DNA of 64,000 nt. It comes from Rhynochetos jubatus (lineage: Eukaryota; Chordata; Aves; Eurypygiformes; Rhynochetidae). Position 1 is the first letter of the stretch, and the number at the start of each line of letters is the position of its first letter. Shown here piece by piece: positions 49,019 to 64,000 of this stretch. Made by a program: the position numbers and the translations under genes. The notes under the pieces were generated by a model. The model ran no database searches. It saw only the letters and a list, made by a program, of their open reading frames with translations, and was not told the origin of the DNA. The stretch covers positions 35,669,631 to 35,733,630 of the forward strand of contig CM050652.1 in NCBI GenBank assembly GCA_027574665.1. The letters run 5' to 3'.

Positions 49019-49058
49019 ATCGCCATGACAACTCGTGCTACATAATTGCCATAGTAAC
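49019..49058. promoter_or_regulatory. Pair of RFX/X-box-like motifs
   Basis: ATTGCCATAGTAAC (49045-49058) fits the X-box consensus GTNRCCNNRGYAAC except for the first base. ATCGCCATGACAAC (49019-49032) fits with two mismatches. They lie in the same orientation 26 bp apart. There is no nearby gene start in the window, so a distal element or chance are both possible. Confidence 0.3.
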
Positions 49059-50387
49059 CAGCTGAACATCGTTAGTTTTTTACCAGACGTACAGTGGCCA
49101 ACATGCCAATGAGGAGAAGCCACCACTGCTCGGCTCTGCTCTGCTCTGCAGGAGGTCCCACCCCAACTCATCTGTGGTTTAATCCAACCTCCTTTCACCT
49201 TTCCCAGCCCCCAGCCGAGCTTCTTGTCACCCTGGACTCTCCAAGCCCAAGTCCACCTCTCTGCCAGAGCACTAATTTCATGCATTTTACTGTTGCTTTC
49301 CATACCCCCCACCCCCCATCCCCAAGTGATTTATTAAGATTAAATGTGAGTAGAAAATTTTCATCTTCCCAATGAGTCACTGAAAACGCGTTCTATCAAA
49401 CGGGCGCACCACGGGGTGGCTTTACGCGCTGCATTTGCATCCCACACACGCAGTCGCAATCTCCGTTCAAAGGCACCGTCCTGTCCCCTGAAGAGCCACA
49501 ATTTCAACAGCGTCATGGCAAAAGAATGTGTTTACTGTGCACCACTAAAACCCATGCGATCGTCATTTTAATATGCCGGCTCAGGCCGGACCGCTGCCTC
49601 CCTGGCAGAGTTGTCATCGTGTGCGGTGATGTAAAACAGCAGCAGGGGAAACACACGCTAACGCTTTTCAGATCACATCAAAGCCCAAAAGCTCACGGTC
49701 AAATAACATCTTTCACACAGCTATCTTCCAGCAAGGAGGAAGGAAAAAGAAACACAGTTATTACTGGGTTTCGACCCAGCCTGGGGGCAGAAGGTGAAGC
49801 ACGGGTGATGCACGAGCTTGGGCGTCAGCACAGGAGGATGTAGCAGGTTTGGAGCAGTTTGTGGCAGGGGCCCAGGGGCACCCCACAGCCCAGGGGCACC
49901 GTCGTCACCCGGCTCCTGGGCACAGCAAGCCCACGCCCTTGCCAGGTGCCACAAAAGTACCCAGAGTGTATCAATCGTGCTGAGTGCCGCAAAATTAGCT
50001 ACTTCTCCTGGAGGACAGGTGGGAGAGGGCAAGATCACAATTGCTGCTTTGGCCCTCATGTCCCCTCCACTTTCCATCCATTTCTTGCATCCCTCCTCTG
50101 CCTCCCACAGCTTCTCCCTGGGGGTTGATGCAGGCTGTGGCATTGACAAAGCTCCCCAACCTCACCGCCGAAGGGCAGGGGTGGGGTGGCACGGGCACCT
50201 GCCGGAGCCCTTGTGCCTGAGCACACCCAGCAGCGTCTCGTTGGGCTTGTGACAGCCCAACGCAGCGCAGGAGCATCGGCCTCGGTGCCTGAGCCATCCA
50301 GCTCGGGACTGGCCCCCCAGTCCTTGCACCTTGGCCTCCGCTTCTCAGGTTTGGCATGATAGAACCACACTTTGGCTGGTACCCTAC

Positions 50388-50482
50388 AACCACACATACA
50401 TATACATACACCATATATACCATACATACATTTATATAGACACACACTGTTATACCACATACCATATATATATATAGTTATA
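50388..50482. repeat. CA/TA-rich microsatellite region
   Basis: Imperfect CACACATACATA, ACCATATATACCATACATAC and ATATATATATA units over about 95 bp. It explains the low-complexity frames predicted across it. Confidence 0.85.
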
Positions 50483-53400
50483 TACCACAGTAGCTCTGCC
50501 CACATTAAACTACCAAACCCCACTTATCGTGCACTAGGCTTAAACCCTAGCCTGATGCCCCCTAAACAGACTTTAACAGCCATTCAATCATACTGCACTG
50601 CCTTGGTAAAAAATAATTTAATTCTCTCACTGTTTAGGGAGGAGGAAAAAAATAGGAAACCCAAACCACCCCATCTTTTCTAAAATGGCAATTTTAAATG
50701 AAGGGGCAGTGTTCAACAGAAAAATCATAAAAGTATTTTTACAGATTTTTTTTGCGATTCAGTAAAAAAAGTCCCTTCAAAGAAGATGAAAAAACATCAT
50801 TTTAGTATTCATACATACAGTAAGGTGTGAAACTAGATACCTGCTATTGCTGCTTACAGCTGAAACAGAACTACATAAATCACTCCATGGGGAAGAAAGC
50901 CAGCAAGACTCAAACAAATCTGACTAGAGCAGTAAAATCTATCCCATGTTTATAAACACGTAGGAGAGTATAAATTATTTTAGCCCGGAAAAAGACCGAG
51001 TCTAAAATGACTTTTTTTCTTTCTGTATTAATACTACCCTCTAGTGGCAGTCGTTCTGCTTTACTGAAGCAAAAATGTAGTTTAACATATTGATCTTATG
51101 CATTAAGAAATGGTACAAAAATTGCAAACAGCAATTTCCTTACCTGTGCTGAATTTAACGCCCACGCACTGCAGTCTCTGAATCTCTTCAGCTTTGGAAA
51201 CAGCTGTATTTGGCTCGTTTCAAACATGACTTATAAAAGTAAGTGCCTAAGAAAATGCTACTGTGGAAAGCATGAAATAATATAATGCAGTTGCAGAAAA
51301 ACCTTCCAGATGGATAAGATCCTCTGGGCTTGGTGAGCAAATTACACTCTGAAGCATGAGCCTTACACTTTTAATACATTTTTATCTTATCAGCCTCCTG
51401 AAGATATTTTGGTTGACAGCTTCAAAGATAGATATGGTAAGAACTGGTGACAGTTCAGTCTCTGAACTTATACCTCCTTCTTGGACATACTGCAAACTCA
51501 TCAATAAGGTGGTGGTGGGATTTTACTGTTCTCTTAAAATTTCTCATCAGAAACATCTAGAATGAGCCCTTCCTAATCTAGCAGCCATCGTTTTATCAAA
51601 TCATTCCTAAATAGAGATGGGCCTGAGGCACCCACAGCATATTTAGGTATCGAGAGCCTTACGTGTTCAGGGATGAGTGGATCTGGGGTATCTTTTCAGT
51701 CTACAGGGATAGCAACTAAAAATTAGATCGTGCCACAGATCCCAGTAGGCTGGTCCAAGATTCAGACCCATCTATTTTTATACCTAATAGGGAGCGAGCA
51801 AGGCACAACTTCAGAAATTTACCTCCTGCTTTTCTTGCTGCAAGGTACAGTCAGCAGGTCAGCCGGCTTGAGGCAACTGCTGGGTTGGGAAAACTCAACA
51901 TATGAAATTTTGGAGTTCTTCAAGCAAAGCCAGCCTGCATACAGAGAGTATAACTTCAGCGTGAAAATGGCTGATTTGCAAGCAAAACAGTGTAGATAAA
52001 TTGCTTAGGAGGTTGGCGTGGGGACTTGATTCATCATACTAATCCCCCACTTCTGTAACAATAAATGAAGAACAGGCTTTTCCCAAAAACTCATTACCCA
52101 GTGACAGCTGAAAGTAATTTGCTCTTGCTCTTGCTGGACAGGGAAGCATGAAGAGAAGAGGAAGACAGCTTTTACTCGGCTTGCACATCCTGCCTTCAGC
52201 AGAGCTCCAGGCACTTTACTCTGAGGCAAGCTCTACAAAAAGGTTTCCACACCCAAAATGGGACATAGTTGGCCAACCTTTTAAAATAGTTTGGACAGAT
52301 TTGCAGCATCAGATTAAAAGCAGAAGGTGAAACCTGTTAGTGCTCCCAACCTCTCACCCATCCCTCTGACAAGTGCGGGCACCTCTCAGGGTGGGGACAC
52401 CTCACTTAAGGGGAGGAAATTTGTCGAATGGGCTGGGGCAAAAGCAGCCTCAGCTGCCCCACTGCACGTCTGATTGAGACCTCAGATGAATAACCCAAGT
52501 TTTCACCCTCTGAGTGTTGCATGTTCCTGGGGTTCTAACTCCAGGTGATATGCAGAGCCTCACACAGTCCTAGGTGGTCCTTGCAGAAGCATCGCTCCCA
52601 CTCTCCAAAGAACCAGACCCAGTAAGTGTACTGGGAGAACACGCAACCCCAGGCTGCAGCAGCCACCCCTGATCCTGCTGAAGGTGCCATTCCTTTAGCT
52701 ACTGCTCACAGTCCTGGCATTTAATGTATAGCCCTACCATGCCACTGAGGCTGTAGCACCCTCCGGCCAAACTTCACAGGCCCAGGGAGAGGAAGCCTGA
52801 TCTTCAACTGGGGGAGCAAGGAAATACCTGGAGGCTCTGCTGAACAACTGCGTAAACATGCAGAGGAGGGAGATGTTGTATTGGATTCCCCTGGTCAAAG
52901 GCAACATTGAACTTGGGTATGATGTTTATTAGGTAAATGACATTTTACTAAGCAAAATCAGGCTGCTCCACACTGTGGGAGACAATGTTTCCCCTGCTTG
53001 TGTTTCTAGAGACAACTAATTCCAAGGCAAAATCAAAGGTTGGGAATTCAGTTCAACACAGGCACCTCCAGTCTCCCTTAACATATCACTGGCCCTCATT
53101 TTGCCTCTGACCACTATGAATGAGGGCCACATCACCCTCCCCACAGGGACATTAAATGTCTTTGTTCAAGGTTGTACATCCCAGTACAGGATCATGGTGA
53201 AGCTGGCTCTTTATGGTTCTAACCTGAGCAATTTGCCTCTCGCAGACCACTAAAAACATGTCTCAGTACTTTTGTAGCAAATGATGCATACACCACAGAG
53301 CCAAAATTTTAGTGCCACTAAATATTTTATCTGATCAGCAGTGAGCTGCACAAATAAAGCATGACATTGCACTGCACTGAAGCTTCAGATGTTAGCTCGT

Positions 53401-56400
53401 AATATCATAGCAGCACATCCCAGCTAATAACGAGATACCACAAATCCTGTCCTAATCATCAGCCCAAAACCAGGTGCTTTGCCAAGAACATTGGTACCTA
53501 AAGATTGAACACCGCCATCCTGGAAACAGCGTAGTGGCTTTAAAGCAGCCACATAAAACCATCAGCTGCAGCTACAGGCAGGGTCTAGCACAGCTTTTGC
53601 AGGATATAAAATTCATACAGATTCCTGCAAAATTAGGCCAGCAACGCAGAGGGGCCAACGAAAACCTTCTGCTTGCGGTCTGTCTGCATTGCAGTCCTTT
53701 GGCGGCTGTTTTCTCCCTGCCTCCCTTTCCCAGAGCTGTCATCTGCCCCAGCCCATCTTGTAGAGTCTTGCCTCCTCTTGTCCTGCACTTTGCTGTTCTT
53801 ACAGCTGCCATGTCCAGGTAGGGCACGGTCAGGTCCAACCTGCAAGGTGGAGAGCTGTTATTCTACCACGAACCCAGCAGCTGCAACACCAGGTTGAAAG
53901 TTAGGAGAGCACTGAACTTGGGCAGGCAAACTCCCCCAGAAAAGCTCCTTAGCACACACATGCAAGAGGAAAAGAGGCAGTTCCTGAAGGAAAATGATCG
54001 AGCACTGAAAGAATCCGATGGCAAAAGAATCTGTTACCTTTATCCTCCAAAGGAGACCTTATCTTTAAATCAGTCCTTCACTAACAGGAAATCAAAGACC
54101 AATTCTGGATTTGGCTTCTTTATTTCGTGTGTCTGCTCTGCGAAGCATTACACTATTGCTGTCCTTTGTCAACATCCCCTGTTTCCACAGGCCTCTCCTG
54201 ATTTCCCATAAACGCCTTGACATGACCACAGCCCAAAGGCCACCCAGCTGTCCCCAGCAGGCAGGACTCTGACTTACCGCTCTTGAGGCTCAGAGTCTGA
54301 GCAAATAAGTGGTGCTGGGCCTCAGCTGCATGCACCCAGGCAGGGTGGGCTTACATCTCTGGGTGCCTGAAAATAGGGCTTCTGGAGAAAACGGGGCAGA
54401 AACACCAGTTTCAGCCAAGCTAGTCAGCTTAGTGCCAGCACTTCCGGAAGCAATCACTGAGCTAACCACAAGCCCAGGGCCAGCCACGCTGTGCAACATT
54501 TCTTACTGCAAGATGAGGGGTTGTTGGTATTGGGAAAAAAAACCTAGGAGTTGAGGGATGAAATACAGTGCATTGCTGATTTTCTTAAGCAAAGTTGGGT
54601 TAGAGAAGGTTGGGACCCAGCACAGTAAAAGGCAGCGGGCTGACCTGCAGCAGCAGGTGGCATAGACACGTATGCCAGGAAGCCTCAGATAACCCATGTC
54701 AAACAAAGAACCACCACTAGAATGATCACAAGTGTCTCCAAAAGCTTATATAGGAAGAAGAGTGGACTGAAGCAATAATTAACTGGGAAAGTGCCATAAA
54801 ATTATTTCGTCTTATAGCACATTTTTGAAAGAATTAATTAGACAAACACTGCGTGTTTTTAGTCAGATTCCAGGAATTTGTTACTTTTAAAACATTAAAA
54901 GTATTAAATACTAAATTTTAATACTAAAAAATTAATAATTAAAACCTGAATATTATGTGAATTACACATATATTGCACTCCTTTGCAGCACAATACAAAA
55001 ATATATTAATAGTTTCCAGTCCCTGCATTGTTTTCATGCAAAGGGGGGAGAAAAGGAAAGATGTTTTATTAAAAAAAAAAAACACTTGAACACCACATGT
55101 AAAATAAAACAGCTTACAAGACATAAATATAAAATATGTACGAGTCCTGAGAATGCATTTGCTGTCGAATTCACATGCCAGGCAAAGGATACTAAATTAA
55201 ATGATCTGCCAAAGTCCTCAGGGACTCAAGTAAGCGATGAGGTATATGAAATTTGCTACAAGATAAGCTTCCACATTGCTATTCTAAGCAATCCGAGCAG
55301 CACCAGGAATATAAAATCTCAGCACCCATTTTGAAAACTATTTTTAATATATCTGTAAGCTTTGACTTTCACTATGTTATCATAAACTTCATTACATCTT
55401 TCATTCGAAGCACTCATTTATACAAGACTTTTAAAGTATGTTAGTACATTTCATCTCGCTTAGCTGAGTTGGTGGAGAGGGAAAGCTGGCAGACAGGGTA
55501 TCACCCAGCTTGGCAAAAGTGCATTTGTTCTCCAATTCTTATAGTAAAAGGACTGATCCATCTTTTCAGAACTGAAGCTAGTAATTCACACATTTTATTT
55601 CCAGTTACTGAGTTTCTGGTCACTTTTACTTACTCCACAAATACATTCCCCCCCTTAATTATGCAGGTTTTCATTACTGGCCTAGCCAATTTTACATCGT
55701 AGGTAACTCAGTCTCCTCCTCGTCATTTCATCTGTCATTTAAAACAAACTTCTCAAAGCATCAAATAAGAAACTGTGCCACAAGTGTGCACGGGGCCAAC
55801 AAATCTATACATATTCATCCATCGCACGTGGTCACACCACCCACACGCTTAGTTTTTGGTCACAGCACACCTCAAAGTGCACCCCTGCAGTTTTCATCCA
55901 AGTCACCTCCTGCGGCATGGATTTTCTGCTCCCCACCTTGTACTCATCTAAGGCTGAGCTCTTACAAGCAGAGCCTCAGGGACAGGACTCTGAAATCTAG
56001 AGACAACTCCACAAAGGTTTCTCTCTTCAGCACCCAACCCTCTCCCACCGTTTCTCTGCGCATCTCTCCCGTTCCCACCCTTCTCACACCATGTAATGGT
56101 CATGGCTCCCTTCGGTTCTTCATCCAACTAAACATTCAGATATTCTTACACACGAGTCGGGTTGCTCCTCTGGCCACTTCCCCGAGATGCTCCAAAGAAA
56201 ACTGCAGCAAACCACCCCAGCACTGATAAGGGGCAAAACAAGTCTCACCCTTCTCCTGCACAGAAAGGTCACCTAGCATCCCTTCCCCGTTCCCAGAGAC
56301 GCCACTCGCCAAAAAGTGGCGGGAGAGTGAACGAGCCACCAGGCCTGCAGAACAGTCGCCTCCTTTTCCTCTCCCCATGTTCCCACTGGGAACAGCCTCC

Positions 56401-56584
56401 AGCCATTTTAGCAACTGGTAAAAGCTGCTGGTGTGCTCCAAAGGGCAGCAGATTTCTCTTTCGCCGCTTCCAACATGCCCCCTGCGACTCAGAAATGAGG
56501 AAGAAGGTGCCTGTACCACAGGCAGTCTCTTCCCCCAGACTCCTCTCGAATTTCCTCAGTACGATAGGGAAATACTGCGGAGGC

Positions 56585-58459
56585 AAGCAGAAGTTGTACA
56601 ACACTTTATTACACTGCTGAAGACTGGGAATCAGTTCTGGTGACAGCCTCTTTGCCGTTACTCAGGCCAGAGAAGGCAATAGTAGAGTGTTATTACAAGG
56701 TCACAGTCCCAGAGAGAGAAGCACTCAAACTCCGTGCTGTTAAAAGGGCAATTCAAGCTGTGAAGTGTAACGCTGTTACAACCAGGTGCCCTCCAGTTAC
56801 TGGTGTATTTGCAACTCCTGTTATTTTCCCACGGCACAGAGCAGACTCTGGAGAGCGATACCGCAGTCCGGCTAAGACTTTAGGTGAAAGGCAGTAGCAC
56901 AGATACTCACAACAGACTAATAGGTCACCATGGCAAAGCGCGGAAGGCTCTATTTGGCACCAAGTGGAAAGTCAGAGGCTACACTTTGAGAACTCATGCT
57001 CATGGGATGCAAGACAAGTTATCATAACCTTTTGTGGGAGAAAAAGGCAATCAGTAAAAGCCAAGTCTGCAATGATATCTTTTATATTTCACTCTTCATA
57101 GAAACCAACATTTAAACTCCCTTTTAAAACAAACCTGCTGATGTTATAACATACAGTGTCAACTACGGATCTAACTTTACTACACTTACATACATCATAC
57201 AGCAGATCCACCTCAGTCCTGAATTCCCACAAAAGTGCTTGCACAGCTGCATAGTGAACAGTCAGAAGAATCATGCAATATAAAGCTACAGGTACAGCCA
57301 AATTGACCCTTTTATTGTATTTGGAAATACTGATTTCCAAAATAAAGCACTTTCAGGGTAACTAGAAAACATACTTTTCCCAAACCTGCAGCCTAGAAGT
57401 GGTAAGAGACATTTTAGAATGAGGTAAACATACTGCATAGGCTATATATTTAAATCCAAATTCCAAGAGTGATTTTACTTAATTGTGAAATTATTTAACA
57501 CTGAACAGAAAGAAAAAATAATATATTAATAAAAATCTGCAAACAAATCCAGGTTGACACTAACAGCAAATTAGAAAATGACTCATTTACAAAGGGCATT
57601 TCTACTGCTGCCTTTTTTTTTTTGTAAGGTAGCCAGACAAAAGCACAATTTAAAAGAGTTTTGCTGCTTTTTCCATAGACTTGTCCTTCTAGAATACCTG
57701 CTCAACCTCAGCATGTCTCCTTCAGTTAATCTGAGCCAAGACTGGTACTGGACATACAGAGTCACAACACTCCAGGGAATACTGGCCTTCCAGCCCACAC
57801 TGCAGCCTTTCTTGTCCCAGCCTGTGTTCTGGAGCACTCGCAGGGTGTTCAGCATAGACTGGTGCTCAACAGAGAGTGTCAGAGACCTCAATTACCATTA
57901 AACAATTTGAAAACTAATTTATAATTAACAATAGTGCCTTTTGTGATGCTCATGTTTTTATTTTAAAAGTGACATTGCAGGTTTGCTTTTTTTTTTTTTT
58001 CTAATATTCCCTTGTATCAGTGTTTAGTTCCCAGAAATCATTCCTGTCAGGCAATGCAGTGTTCAGAGAAGATAGTGTCTTCCTTCCTCACCACATTTTC
58101 AATAAACTCTGTAGAAGACAGTCAATGACCAGAGTAAGATAAAGTGCATATATTCCTTTCTGATACAGGCAACAAATTGTGGACTGAAAAAATAAATCAT
58201 CCTGAAAACTGATAATCACACACACACAAAATCTTAGTATGGCCATTTAGCACCCCACTTGTCCCACCGAGTACTGCCCTTAAAAATACTTCTCTTCAAG
58301 TGTCTGTTAGCTTAAAAAAAAAAAAAGGAACTAATAACATTAAAAATACTGGTTCCTTTTTAATTAGACTCTGAGAATCATGAATTTACGTAATCCTTGA
58401 AATATACAGCTCCCCCAAGGCTGACATACTGCCTTGATAACTTGTAAATAGTTTGTATT
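56585..58459 (-). other. KICS2: Presumed KICS2 3' UTR
   Basis: Lies directly after the KICS2 stop codon on the - strand and contains three possible polyadenylation hexamers (57957-57962, 57311-57316, 56605-56610). It includes an antisense A-run (T15 on +, near 57985-58000). No coding similarity was seen in it. Confidence 0.45.
56605..56610 (-). terminator. KICS2: Candidate polyadenylation signal of KICS2
   Basis: On the - strand the context is CAGTGTAATAAAGTGTTGTA, with U/G-rich sequence right after the hexamer. It would give a 3' UTR of about 1.9 kb. Nearer - strand AATAAA hexamers at 57957-57962 and 57311-57316 have less convincing downstream sequence. The choice among them is inference. 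Confidence 0.4.

Positions 58460-64000
<5,541 letters not shown>

Larger units (their letters stand above)
37740..56580. other. Intergenic region between convergent SRGAP1 and KICS2
   Basis: About 18.8 kb with no recognisable host exon on either strand. Named contents are given separately: CR1 at 39757-39889 and 44150-44519, palindrome at 39518-39558, tandem repeat at 45604-45663, G-rich run at 47258-47284, X-box-like pair at 49019-49058, microsatellite at 50388-50482. Stretches at about 38,200-39,300, 42,050-42,450 and 49,380-50,350 are GC/CpG-richer with chance frames up to about 155 codons. An AT-rich block lies at 54,840-54,955. The remainder looks like unique, unconstrained DNA. Confidence 0.7.

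Noticed and set aside
49721-50523. Several overlapping frames of 140-156 codons on both strands
   Set aside because: They overlap in all frames, are Gly/Pro/Arg-rich from GC-rich DNA, and run into a TA/CA microsatellite. No splice or family support.

Overview
This is a vertebrate nuclear genomic window, almost certainly from a bird. The evidence is several CR1 LINE fragments of the type that dominates avian genomes, GT-AG split genes with short conserved exons, and a very compact SRGAP1-KICS2 neighbourhood. There are no bacterial operons, CRISPR arrays or phage genes. Nearly all long reading frames outside the exons described here look like chance frames.

Positions 1-37,740 carry the 3' half of SRGAP1 (SLIT-ROBO Rho GTPase-activating protein 1) on the + strand. 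I could place twelve coding exons with consistent splice phases. The first is a 28-nt microexon at 2885-2912 and the last holds the stop codon at 34973-34975. Joined, they encode about 618 residues: the linker after the F-BAR region, the complete RhoGAP domain with its arginine finger, the SH3 domain, and the Ser/Pro-rich C-terminal tail. The F-BAR exons and promoter lie before the window. A 3' UTR of about 2.75 kb probably ends just after the AATAAA at 37712-37717.

Positions 37,740 to about 56,600 are intergenic between two convergent genes. I recognise no host gene there. It contains two CR1 fragments (one a remnant of the reverse-transcriptase ORF), a perfect 3 x 20 bp tandem repeat, a compound palindrome, a pair of RFX/X-box-like motifs, a G-quadruplex-prone tract and a TA/CA microsatellite.

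Positions of about 56,600-64,000 carry the 3' part of KICS2 (C12orf66 homologue, KICSTOR subunit) on the - strand: the last coding exon at 58460-59276 and the preceding one at 63383-63671, separated by a 4.1-kb intron. They encode about 368 residues. The first coding exon and promoter lie beyond the right edge. A further CR1 element begins at about 63851 and runs off the end.

The two genes have unrelated roles (SRGAP1: Slit-Robo signalling, Rho-family GTPase inactivation and membrane shaping; KICS2: lysosomal nutrient sensing upstream of mTORC1). They are neighbours in the same arrangement in human 12q14, so this is conserved synteny. I found no convincing undescribed multi-gene system. The most useful second-look items are a weak donor next to a stronger decoy inside SRGAP1 that could give a GAP-less product, a putative antisense exon or conserved element inside an SRGAP1 intron, two RNA structures in the SRGAP1 3' UTR, and the X-box-like pair between the genes.
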